Positions 1 to 6,061 of a DNA stretch of 16,960 nucleotides are shown one piece after another (positions within the stretch are counted from its first letter, which is position 1; each line of letters opens with the position of its first letter). The position numbers were made by a program, and so were the translations under genes. The DNA is taken from the NCBI GenBank assembly GCA_046729215.1, contig JBKPGE010000094.1, positions 1-16,960 of the forward strand. The letters are read 5' to 3'. Source of the stretch: JACDAN01 sp046729215 (GTDB lineage: Bacteria > Actinomycetota > Thermoleophilia > Gaiellales > Gaiellaceae). Under the pieces are notes generated by a model, which saw nothing but the letters and a program-made list of their open reading frames with translations, was not told the origin of the DNA and searched no databases.

Positions 1-658
1 TGCGCATCTGTTCGACGGCGAGCTCCGTCACGACGCCGATCACCGAGTCGTGCGGGCCCGTCATGCCCGCGTCGGTGATCGCCGCTGTGCCGGCCGGCGA
101 GACGCGGGCGTCGTTCGTCTGCACATGCGTATGCGTTCCCACGACGGCCGTCACCTTTCCGTCCAGGTACGCGGCCATCGCAACCTTCTCGCTCGTTGCC
201 TCACCGTGGAAGTCGACGAGGATTACGGGCGTCGCCTGCCGCGCCTCGGCGACGAGCTCGTCGACGACCTCCCACGGGCCTTCCGGCGGCGAGAGATAGA
301 GCTGGCCGAGGAGGTTGATCACGGCTACGGTGGTGCCGGTCGAGCCCTCGGCGAAGGTGAGCCCGCGGCCGGGCGTGTGCTTCGACAGGTTGCCGGGGCG
401 AATGACGCGATCGGTCTCCGCGAGGTACGGGATCACCTCCTTGCGCCGCCAGGTGTGGTTGCCGAGGGTGATCACGTCGGCGCCGGACGCGAGCATCCGC
501 TCGGCGAGTTGCGGCGTGATCCCGAGCCCGTCGGCGGCGTTCTCTCCGTTGGCGGCGCAGAAATCTGCCCGAAGCTGCTCGCGCACACCTGGGAGAAGGC
601 GCTCGACGGCGCGGACGCCGGGCGCTCCGTTCACGTCTGCGACGAAGAGGAGCCTTAT
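1..658 (-). CDS. TIGR00282/YmdB-type metallophosphoesterase (3' end outside window)
   Basis: Reading the minus strand from 658 gives 219 codons with no stop before the window edge; family members are about 255-265 residues, so the C-terminus is missing. Calcineurin-like metal ligands are all present at family spacing: D8 (FVADVNG), E39 and N40 (ANGEN), N67 and H68 (LGNHTW), H151 (DFHGEATSEK), H176 and H178 (GTHTHV). In the family, B. subtilis YmdB hydrolyses 2',3'- and 3',5'-cyclic nucleotides with a dinuclear metal centre; the substrate here is unknown. The first codon that fits the family N-terminus is ATA (658-656), which overlaps the TAA stop (657-655) of the upstream gene. I find no ATG, GTG or TTG in frame for over 100 bases upstream, and the first GTG downstream lies after the essential D8. 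No Shine-Dalgarno is visible, so translation is probably coupled to the upstream gene. Family is firm; the start codon is not. Confidence 0.88.
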   Translation of the reverse strand, partial: MRLLFVADVNGAPGVRAVERLLPGVREQLRADFCAANGENAADGLGITPQLAERMLASGADVITLGNHTWRRKEVIPYLAETDRVIRPGNLSKHTPGRGLTFAEGSTGTTVAVINLLGQLYLSPPEGPWEVVDELVAEARQATPVILVDFHGEATSEKVAMAAYLDGKVTAVVGTHTHVQTNDARVSPAGTAAITDAGMTGPHDSVIGVVTELAVEQMR

Positions 659-1431
659 GGGATGGCCAGGGTGGCGGCGGGGCGGACTTCCACCGAGACG
701 TGGTTGCCCGCGTCCTGCGTATAGCGAGCGAGCGCTTGCCGCTCCACCCGCGAGAAGTCCAGCACCGTGCCGATCTTCGAGGTCGCCGCGGTCACGACCG
801 TGCCGACGGTGAGCGCCGGATCCGAGCGGAGGTGGCCCAGCGAGACGACCAGCGACGGCGCGCTCGCCGGCTGGATGTCGATGCGGCTGCCCAGCTTCCG
901 TCCACTGATGACGAAGTCGGTAATCCCCACGACCGTTCCGCCGACCGGCGCGTAGACGTCCGTGCCCGGAACGGCCCCCACGTCGAGCACCGCGGTCGTA
1001 GGCCCCTCTCCGCCGAGCTGGTAGTACGCAAGCCCGTTGCTGCTGCTGCCGAGGATCCTGCGGGCGAACCGCGCAAGGATCCCTTCGTTCGCCTGCCTGC
1101 CAACCGGAGCGAGCGCGAGCGCGCCGTTGTCGACGCCGTGGTAGCCGATCGCCGTCACCCGTGACTGCGAGATCGGCATCTGGATCCGGAGCGTGTCGCG
1201 GAGCGCGACGATCTGCGGCCGCGGCGGCCCCGTCGGGAGGAGCCTCTGCGCGGGCGCCGGCGCGGTCCGCGTGGGGGTGGCCGAGCCGGAGTCGAACGCG
1301 CTCAGAAGCAAGGTCACTCCGACCGCCGCTGATGCGAGGACGAGAAGGGCGACGCGCCTCGCGCGCTTGTGGCCGGCAGCACGGCGCCTGCGGGCGCGAC
1401 GCGCCTGCTCGACTGCCTTGGCCGAAGGCAT
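655..1431 (-). CDS. Membrane-anchored protein with degenerate LytM/M23 domain
   Basis: A 258-residue protein: Arg/Lys-rich cytoplasmic tail (11-26), one membrane segment or uncleaved signal anchor (about 27-46), Pro/Thr-rich linker (50-72), and a C-terminal M23/LytM-like domain (about 135-252) recognisable from the DVYAPVGGTVVGI strand pair. The domain should face the outside. Family M23 enzymes hold zinc through HxxxD and the second His of HxH. Here the first His is T146, the Asp is kept (D150), H200 is kept, and HxH reads H244-V-S246. Two of three zinc ligands are therefore missing, so it is probably a non-catalytic binding or regulatory domain, as in EnvC/NlpD-type proteins. Start choice: ATG at 1431 is preceded by a good promoter (TTGAAG-N17-TAGCGT-N7-ATG) that implies a leaderless mRNA. 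An in-frame ATG at 1485 (276 residues) is the alternative. The reading frame stays open to 2010 only across the divergent gene. Confidence 0.8.
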   Translation of the reverse strand: MPSAKAVEQARRARRRRAAGHKRARRVALLVLASAAVGVTLLLSAFDSGSATPTRTAPAPAQRLLPTGPPRPQIVALRDTLRIQMPISQSRVTAIGYHGVDNGALALAPVGRQANEGILARFARRILGSSSNGLAYYQLGGEGPTTAVLDVGAVPGTDVYAPVGGTVVGITDFVISGRKLGSRIDIQPASAPSLVVSLGHLRSDPALTVGTVVTAATSKIGTVLDFSRVERQALARYTQDAGNHVSVEVRPAATLAIP

Positions 1432-1438
1432 CGGGCGC

Positions 1439-1467
1439 ACGCTAACCGACTGCCTCCCCGGCTTCAA
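1439..1467 (-). promoter_or_regulatory. Putative leaderless promoter of the LytM-like gene
   Basis: On the minus strand TTGAAG (1467-1462) is followed by a 17-base spacer and TAGCGT (1444-1439), then 7 bases and the ATG at 1431. This fits a sigma-70-type -35/-10 pair and would place the transcription start at or next to the start codon. It is the best-formed promoter in the window. Confidence 0.5.
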
Positions 1468-1514
1468 CTGGGACCTCTGGGACATGGAACCGGACGAGTC
1501 TAGAGCCAATTCGT

Positions 1515-1537
1515 CCTCGACCCGCTGACGGTCGAGG
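1515..1537. promoter_or_regulatory. Inverted repeat in divergent promoter region
   Basis: CCTCGACC (1515-1522) and GGTCGAGG (1530-1537) form a perfect 8-bp inverted repeat around a 7-base spacer. It lies between the two divergent starts (1431 minus, 1618 plus), upstream of both putative -10 boxes. An operator is possible, but in GC-rich DNA an 8-bp palindrome can arise by chance, and no regulator is encoded next to it. Confidence 0.25.
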
Positions 1538-1604
1538 GCGAGGTTCCCATCCTCGGCGATATCCCACTGCCAGGCCGGGGGCCGGAGGCTGATTATCTCG
1601 GCGC

Positions 1605-1610
1605 TACGAT
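1605..1610 (+). promoter_or_regulatory. Putative -10 box for leaderless AI-2E transporter mRNA
   Basis: TACGAT lies exactly 7 bases before the ATG at 1618, the geometry expected when transcription starts at the start codon. No convincing -35 box and no Shine-Dalgarno are seen. Confidence 0.35.
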
Positions 1611-1617
1611 CAGCGCG

Positions 1618-2817
1618 ATGCCGACGGGGCCTTCGAAGATCGAGATCCCACGCTGGATTCAGCTCGTCGGACTGCCGCTTGCGCTGCTGTTTCTGTGGAC
1701 GATGGCGGCCGCGGTCTCTCACGTCGTCTTCCTCTTCCTGGTGGCCGCGCTGATCGCGCTCTTGCTCGACCCCCTCGTGCGGGCGCTCGGCCGGCTTCGA
1801 ATTCCGCGTGGTTTCTCGATCGCCGTCGTCTACCTGAGCTTTGCCGCCGCGATCGTGATCGGCGCAATCGCGCTGGGCGCGGTCGTCATCGACCAAACAC
1901 GGCAGGCTGCGGACCGGATCGACACCTACCTTACGGTCGAGAACGGACAGACGGGCCAGACGGAGGCCGAGGAGGACGTCGACCGCCTGCAGGCCTGGCT
2001 GGACGACCACGGGCTCGAACGTATCCAGGTTCGCAAGCAGGGCCAGGACTTCGTCGACTCGCTCCGCGACGCCAATCCGCAGGAGTACACGACCCGCGTC
2101 ATCGACTTCCTCGAGGGCGCGGCGCTCTCGATCTTCGAGCTGCTTTTTAGCCTTGTGCTGATCATCGTCGTGTCGATCTACATGCTGCTCGACATGGGGC
2201 GATTATCGGCCGCGGTGGATCGGCGTTTCCCGCCCCATCCCGGCTCCGGATCGCTGATCCCCCGGATCGAGAGCGCGCTCGCGGGGTATGTGCGCGGCCA
2301 GGTGCTGCTCTCGCTGATCATCGGCACCAGCGCCGGCGTGGGGCTCTGGGTGCTCGGCGTCCTCGGCTGGGCCGAGGGGATGGACCGCTACGCCCTGCTG
2401 TTCGGGGCCTGGGTCGCGGCGATGGAGCTGATCCCCTACCTCGGGCCGTGGCTGGGAGCGATCCCGCCGGTCATCTATGCGCTGATCGTCGATCCCGTCT
2501 CGGCGATCTGGGTCGGCCTACTCTTCCTCGCCATCCACCAGATCGAGGGCCACATCGTCGTACCGAACGTCATGGGCAGCGCGCTGCGGCTTCACCCGCT
2601 ACTCGTCATCTTCGGCCTACTCGCGGGCGGCGAGATCTACGGACTCGCCGGCATCTTCGTGGCGCTCCCGCTGCTCGCCGGCTTCCGGGCGCTCTGGGAG
2701 TTCTTCGGAGAGCGTTTCGCGCTCCAGTCCTGGCAGGAGGACGGCCAAATGCCGGTAGAGGTCGAGATCGAAGAGGCGCCGCCTCCTCCTCCGGCGGCTA
2801 ACGTCCGTTCGACATGA
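1618..2817 (+). CDS. AI-2E family transporter (PF01594-type permease)
   Basis: A 399-residue polytopic membrane protein. Hydrophobic segments lie near residues 14-34, 36-57 and 65-90, then a charged extramembrane stretch (about 92-165, with a Glu-rich part), then a long hydrophobic half from about 168 to 370. Family signatures are clear: ELIPYLGPWLGAIPP starting at E270, followed by HQIEGHIVVPNVMGSAL, HPLLVIFGLLAGG and GLAGIFVALPLLAGF. The tail is acidic and ends in a run of prolines. Members include E. coli TqsA (AI-2 export) and sodium/proton antiporters, so the family name does not prove autoinducer transport; no quorum-sensing gene is nearby. It is divergent from the LytM-like gene. The ATG at 1618 is supported by a TACGAT box 7 bases upstream. 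Its TGA stop is the first three bases of the 85-bp repeat. Confidence 0.92.
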   Translation: MPTGPSKIEIPRWIQLVGLPLALLFLWTMAAAVSHVVFLFLVAALIALLLDPLVRALGRLRIPRGFSIAVVYLSFAAAIVIGAIALGAVVIDQTRQAADRIDTYLTVENGQTGQTEAEEDVDRLQAWLDDHGLERIQVRKQGQDFVDSLRDANPQEYTTRVIDFLEGAALSIFELLFSLVLIIVVSIYMLLDMGRLSAAVDRRFPPHPGSGSLIPRIESALAGYVRGQVLLSLIIGTSAGVGLWVLGVLGWAEGMDRYALLFGAWVAAMELIPYLGPWLGAIPPVIYALIVDPVSAIWVGLLFLAIHQIEGHIVVPNVMGSALRLHPLLVIFGLLAGGEIYGLAGIFVALPLLAGFRALWEFFGERFALQSWQEDGQMPVEVEIEEAPPPPPAANVRST

Positions 2818-2899
2818 GACGTCGCTTGCGATGTCGACTTCAGGCCGTGCGGGCTCTGCCCGTGCGGCCGTCTGAACTGACCGGTCGACTCGTTGGAAG
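2815..2899 (+). repeat. 85-bp structured intergenic repeat, copy 1
   Basis: This stretch matches 16669-16753 without gaps, with 7 differences in 85 bases by my alignment. It starts exactly at the TGA stop of the transporter gene and ends 15 bases before hemB. Two hairpins can form in the plus-strand transcript. Hairpin 1 pairs 2818-2824 with 2829-2835 (7 bp, one G-U) around a CUUG tetraloop closed by G-C. Hairpin 2 pairs 2843-2854 with 2858-2869 (12 bp, two G-U) around UCU. A self-complementary GACCGGTC follows at 2879-2886. No U-tract follows hairpin 2, so it is not a textbook intrinsic terminator. It could be a transcription attenuator, an mRNA 3'-end stabiliser, or a REP/MITE-like dispersed element. 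Confidence 0.85.
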
Positions 2900-2902
2900 G
2901 TC

Positions 2903-2908
2903 TACGGT
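2903..2908 (+). promoter_or_regulatory. hemB: Putative -10 box upstream of hemB
   Basis: TACGGT sits 6 bases before the GTG start at 2915, just downstream of the repeat, which suggests a leaderless hemB mRNA. A GGAAGG at 2895-2900 is 14 bases from the GTG, too far for a normal ribosome binding site. A weak -35-like CTGACC (2877-2882) lies inside the repeat with a long 20-base spacer. Confidence 0.35.
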
Positions 2909-2914
2909 GCGGCT

Positions 2915-3877
2915 GTGAGCACGTTTCCGGTTACCCGGCTGCGACGGCTGCGGCGGACAGGGGCGTTGCGGGCGCTCGTCCGGGAGACGCGGCTCGACCT
3001 GGCCGACTTCGTTTTTCCGGTCTTCGTCGCGGCCGAGCCGCTGCCGAACGACGCGCTGCCGGCCCTCTCGCGCTTCACAGTCGAGCAGGCCGTCGCCGAG
3101 GCCGAGGAGTGCGCCTCGCTGGGCGTCATGGCGCTCCTGCTCTTCGGAATCCCGGAGGAGAAGGACGATCAAGGGTCGGGCGCCTGGGACGACGACGGGA
3201 CCGTCCAGCAGGCGCTCCGGGCGCTTCGCGAGAGCGTCCCGCAGCTCGTGCTCATCACCGACGTCTGCCTGTGCGAGTACACGTCCCACGGCCACTGCGG
3301 CGTCCTCGACGGCGAGGAGGTTGCGAACGACGAGACTCTCGACCTGCTCGCGCGGACGGCCGTCAGCCACGTCGAGGCGGGGGCCGATGCGGTCGCTCCC
3401 AGCGACATGATGGACGGGCGCGTTGGTGCTCTCCGCTCCGCGCTCGACGAGGCCGGCTACGAGGCCACGCCGATCCTCTCCTACGCCGCCAAGTACGCGT
3501 CCGCGTTCTACGGACCCTTCCGTGAGGCGGCCGGCTCGGCGCCCGCGTTCGGCGATCGGCGCGGCTATCAGATGGATCCGGCCAACGTCCGCGAGGCGCT
3601 CCGCGAGTGCGAGCTCGACGTTCGGGAGGGCGCCGACGTCCTGATGGTGAAGCCGGCCCTGCCCAACCTGGACGTGATCCGGGCGGTCCGCGAGCGCTTC
3701 GACCTCCCGCTCGCCGCCTACAACGTCTCGGGCGAATACGCCATGGTCAAGGCGGCGGGCGCTGCCGGGTGGATGGACGAGCGGGCGGCGGCGCTGGAGT
3801 CGTTGACGACGATCAAGCGGGCCGGCGCCGACGTGATCGTTTCGTACTGGGCCAAGGAGCTCGCCCGCTGGCTCTGA
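2915..3877 (+). CDS. hemB: Delta-aminolevulinic acid dehydratase (porphobilinogen synthase)
   Basis: A 320-residue cytoplasmic enzyme, normal length for HemB, that condenses two 5-aminolevulinate molecules into porphobilinogen for heme and other tetrapyrroles. The zinc-site motif DVCLCEYTSHGHCG carries C118, C120 and C128, so this is the zinc-dependent type, not the Asp-rich magnesium type. Both active-site lysines are present: K193 (YAAKYASAFYGPFR) and Schiff-base K246 (LMVKPALPNLD). The N-terminal RLRRLRRTGALRALVRET and SDMMDGRV segments also match the family. The GTG at 2915 begins the conserved N-terminus, with a TACGGT box 6 bases before it. It is followed with overlap by hemL, the preceding pathway step, so the two are co-transcribed and probably translationally coupled. 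The flanking 85-bp repeat could affect hemB transcription. Confidence 0.97.
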   Translation: MSTFPVTRLRRLRRTGALRALVRETRLDLADFVFPVFVAAEPLPNDALPALSRFTVEQAVAEAEECASLGVMALLLFGIPEEKDDQGSGAWDDDGTVQQALRALRESVPQLVLITDVCLCEYTSHGHCGVLDGEEVANDETLDLLARTAVSHVEAGADAVAPSDMMDGRVGALRSALDEAGYEATPILSYAAKYASAFYGPFREAAGSAPAFGDRRGYQMDPANVREALRECELDVREGADVLMVKPALPNLDVIRAVRERFDLPLAAYNVSGEYAMVKAAGAAGWMDERAAALESLTTIKRAGADVIVSYWAKELARWL

Positions 3878-5145
3878 AGCAGGGCACGGACCTCTTCCGG
3901 CGGGCACAGCGCCTGATCCCGGGTGGGGTGAACTCGCCGGTCCGCGCGATGCGGGCGGTCGGCCTCCACGAGCCGTTCTTCGTGCGCTGGGCCGACGGGG
4001 CGTACGTGGAGACAGAGAGCGGAGAGCGCCTGCTCGACTGGGTGTGCTCGTGGGGCGCGCTCGTCTTCGGGCATGCCGATCCGGAGACGGTCGAGGCCGT
4101 GCGTGAGGCGGCCCTCGGCGGAACGAGCTACGGCGCCCCGACCGAGCGCGAGGTCCAGCTCGCTGAGGAGATCGTCGACGCCGTGCCATCGGTCGAGATG
4201 GTGCGGCTCGTCTCGTCGGGGACCGAGGCGGCGATGTCGGCACTTCGGCTGGCGCGCGGCGCGACTCACCGCGACCGGGTGCTGAAGTTCGCCGGCGGCT
4301 ACCACGGACACGTCGACGCGCTGCTGGCGGAGGCGGGCTCCGGTCTCGCGACGCTCGGCATCCCCGCGACGCCCGGCGTGCCGACCGACGTCACGGCTAA
4401 CACGATCGTCTGTCCCTACAACGACCTGAACGCCGTCGCGACGGCGGTCGCGCGGTACGGCGAGGGTCTCGCCTGCATCATCGTCGAGCCCGTCGCCGGA
4501 AACATGGGAGTGATCCCGCCCGCACTCGGCTTCCTCGAGGGCCTGCGCCGGCTCTGTGACGCCGCCGGCGCGCTGCTCGTCTTCGACGAGGTCATCACCG
4601 GCTTCCGCGTCGCGCGCGGGGGCGCGCAGGAGCGGTTCGGAGTCCTACCCGACCTGACGATCCTCGGAAAGATCGTCGGCGGCGGGCTCCCGCTCGCCGC
4701 TTTCGGAGGCCGAGCTGATGTCATGGAGCAACTGGCCCCCTCGGGCCCCGTCTACCAGGCCGGGACATTGTCGGGGAACCCCCTGGCGACGGCGGCGGGG
4801 ATCTCGGTGCTGCGGCGCCTCCGCGACCCGGCCGTGTACGAGGAACTGGCGCGGCGCGGCGAGCGTCTCGAGGCCGGCCTGTCCGGACACGACACCGTGC
4901 AGCGGGTCGGCGCACTTTTGACTCTCTTCTGTCGCCAATCCGAATCGGGGCCTGGCCCCGTCACCAATTACGACCAGGTCACGCGCGAGACTGACACCGA
5001 GCGGTATGCCGCGCTCTTCCGGCACCTGCTCGAGCAGGGGATTTACATCGCCCCTTCGCAATTCGAGGCCATGTTCCCGTCGCTTGCGCACGGCGACGAC
5101 GAGATCGACCGCACGATCGAGGCTGTTGCGAATTTCGCCGGCTGA
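3868..5145 (+). CDS. hemL: Glutamate-1-semialdehyde 2,1-aminomutase, apparent CTG start
   Basis: A PLP enzyme of the class III aminotransferase fold that turns glutamate-1-semialdehyde into 5-aminolevulinate, the substrate of HemB next door. Visible motifs are IPGGVNSPVRAM near the N-terminus, SSGTEAAMSALRLARG, GGYHGHVDALLAEAGSG, FDEVITGFRVARGG, and the PLP lysine in LGKIVGGGLPLAAFGG (K268 from 3868). It ends at TGA 5145. Conserved sequence begins immediately at LKQGTDLFRRAQRLIPGG, but no ATG, GTG or TTG is near. Two CTG codons fit: 3868, which is 8 bases after AAGGAG (3854-3859), and 3874, which forms CTGA with the hemB stop. Either gives about 423-425 residues, normal for the family. The nearest upstream canonical start, GTG 3769, would add about 35 residues inside hemB; the nearest downstream GTG would cut into the PGGVNSP motif. 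Confidence 0.95.
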   Translation: MALKQGTDLFRRAQRLIPGGVNSPVRAMRAVGLHEPFFVRWADGAYVETESGERLLDWVCSWGALVFGHADPETVEAVREAALGGTSYGAPTEREVQLAEEIVDAVPSVEMVRLVSSGTEAAMSALRLARGATHRDRVLKFAGGYHGHVDALLAEAGSGLATLGIPATPGVPTDVTANTIVCPYNDLNAVATAVARYGEGLACIIVEPVAGNMGVIPPALGFLEGLRRLCDAAGALLVFDEVITGFRVARGGAQERFGVLPDLTILGKIVGGGLPLAAFGGRADVMEQLAPSGPVYQAGTLSGNPLATAAGISVLRRLRDPAVYEELARRGERLEAGLSGHDTVQRVGALLTLFCRQSESGPGPVTNYDQVTRETDTERYAALFRHLLEQGIYIAPSQFEAMFPSLAHGDDEIDRTIEAVANFAG

Positions 5146-5623
5146 CCTCCATGCCGCGCTGCGCGAGCCGGCCGAGGGCGAGCTCGAGCCGGTCTTCTCG
5201 CCCCTCGCCGAAGACCGCTTCGCGCTTGGCCTGGAGACGATCTACGAAGGCTATCTCGTCCACTACGGGCGGCCCCGCCTGCATGAGCCCGAAGACGGCG
5301 ATACCGCCCTCGTCCTCGGCGACTACCTCTACGCCCAGGGTCTGGCCCGAATCGCAGCGCTCGGGCAGGTCGACGCAGTTTCGGATCTGGCCGAGCTGAT
5401 CTCGGTCTGCGCGCAGACGCAGGCGGACGGTCGCGCCGGGGACGGAGCCGCGTGGGCGGCGACCGCCGCGCTGCTCGGGCAAGGCCGGCTCGCAGACGCT
5501 CGCGGGGCGCTGAGCCGACACGGCGATCCCGGTCCGCTCGAAACGCTCGCCCGCTGCACTGCCGGCGACGAAGCGGTCGACGGGGCGCTCGAGATCCATG
5601 CCCGCAAGCTCGGCGACGGGTAG
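5126..5623 (+). CDS. Uncharacterised protein, possibly a degenerate polyprenyl-synthase-like subunit
   Basis: A 165-residue protein without signal peptide or clear membrane segment, rich in Ala, Leu and Glu and probably all-helical. I do not recognise a named family. Residues 36-90 resemble the first Asp-motif region of polyprenyl diphosphate synthases: LETIYEGYLVH (36-46) lines up with VELVHMASLVH, and VLGDYLYAQGLARIAALG (63-80) with the GDYLFARAFSELAASG helix of the synthase encoded at 13899-14804. The DDLID motif after LVH is replaced by YGRPR, and no second DDxxD exists, so it cannot be a conventional synthase. Non-catalytic small subunits such as HepS (PF07307) keep a similar GDY segment. 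The TTG at 5126 overlaps hemL by 20 bases and has GAGG just upstream; it is the last canonical start before the conserved-looking part. It probably belongs to the hem transcription unit. Confidence 0.7.
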   Translation: MRISPADLHAALREPAEGELEPVFSPLAEDRFALGLETIYEGYLVHYGRPRLHEPEDGDTALVLGDYLYAQGLARIAALGQVDAVSDLAELISVCAQTQADGRAGDGAAWAATAALLGQGRLADARGALSRHGDPGPLETLARCTAGDEAVDGALEIHARKLGDG

Positions 5624-5626
5624 AGT
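5621..5626 (+). promoter_or_regulatory. Putative -10 box before the small membrane protein
   Basis: TAGAGT overlaps the TAG stop of the preceding gene and lies 9 bases before the ATG at 5636. It fits the TANNNT pattern seen before other genes here, but the TAG is also required as a stop codon, and no -35 box is visible. Confidence 0.25.
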
Positions 5627-5635
5627 CGCGCGCGC

Positions 5636-5830
5636 ATGGCGATCCCGTCCGTAGCGGTTCTGTTCGCTCAGGCTCAGCAGGAAGTGCAGATCGACGCCGC
5701 CGAGGAAGGTAAGAAGGTCATCACGGGGATGCTGATCGTCGGATTGATCTTCATCAGCGTGATCGCACTCGGCCAGCTGTCGAAGTGGGCCGGCCATCGT
5801 CGGCATGCCCGTCGCAGTCAGACGTACTGA
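5636..5830 (+). CDS. Small single-pass membrane protein, function unknown
   Basis: A 64-residue protein: short hydrophobic N-terminal piece (MAIPSVAVLFAQ), a polar acidic part (AQQEVQIDAAEEGKK), one clear membrane helix (about residues 29-47, VITGMLIVGLIFISVIALG), and a short basic tail (HRRHARRSQTY). The distribution of positive charge suggests the C-terminus is cytoplasmic. I recognise no family. It starts 12 bases after the preceding gene, and no typical Shine-Dalgarno precedes the ATG. The coherent membrane-protein composition, unlike the Arg-rich overlapping frames, supports a real gene. Confidence 0.6.
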   Translation: MAIPSVAVLFAQAQQEVQIDAAEEGKKVITGMLIVGLIFISVIALGQLSKWAGHRRHARRSQTY

Positions 5831-5846
5831 GCTCGTCCTTCTGGCA

Positions 5847-5900
5847 TCGCTGACCTCCTTCGGCGAGGACCCGTGCGGGCGGATCTACGCCGTGTCGCCG
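5847..5900 (+). pseudogene. Possible C-terminal remnant of a PQQ-dependent sugar dehydrogenase-like gene
   Basis: The frame read from 5847 gives SLTSFGEDPCGRIYAVSP. This resembles the C-terminal SFGEDxxGRxYxxSL segment that I associate with glucose/sorbosone (PQQ-dependent) sugar dehydrogenase-like proteins, where a short Gly-Pro-Val-Tyr-Arg strand ends the protein. Here the following residues do not match, and nothing upstream in this frame looks like the rest of a beta-propeller. It could be the scar of a deleted gene or a chance match. The remainder of the gap 5831-6061 shows no gene or RNA that I recognise. Confidence 0.22.
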
Positions 5901-6061
5901 GCGCGGGCTCGCATCCAGCGCGCGAACTGCCACGTCGGGCGGCTGCGCTACAAGCGCTCGCACCGGACTCGCGGACGCGTCCTTACCCAACGGCCTCGCC
6001 CCGGCGCCAGGAGACCCAAAGGAGCCTGCGTCGCGCTGACCCTCAGCCGGGGCCACAGGTC

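Noticed and set aside
1432..2010. Extension of the LytM-like gene to 2010 on the minus strand (451 residues)
   Set aside because: The extension is Arg/Asp-rich low-complexity sequence antisense to the transporter gene, whose own translation is clearly conserved; a promoter with good spacing lies just before 1431.
1618..2817. Quorum-sensing AI-2 exporter as a firm function
   Set aside because: The family is broad, including ion antiporters, and no AI-2 synthesis or response gene is in the window.
2843..2869. Hairpin 2 of the repeat as a classical intrinsic terminator
   Set aside because: The stem is strong but no U-rich tract follows in either copy, so I did not annotate it as a terminator.
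2840..4243. 467-residue minus-strand open frame over hemB/hemL
   Set aside because: It is antisense to two clearly conserved enzymes and its translation is Arg/Pro-rich with no motif; high GC makes such shadow frames common.
5873..6061. N-terminal extension of the cyclase/ATPase protein from 5873
   Set aside because: Homologous cyclase domains begin a few residues before LPTGTVT; the extension is Arg/Pro-rich and unlike any domain.
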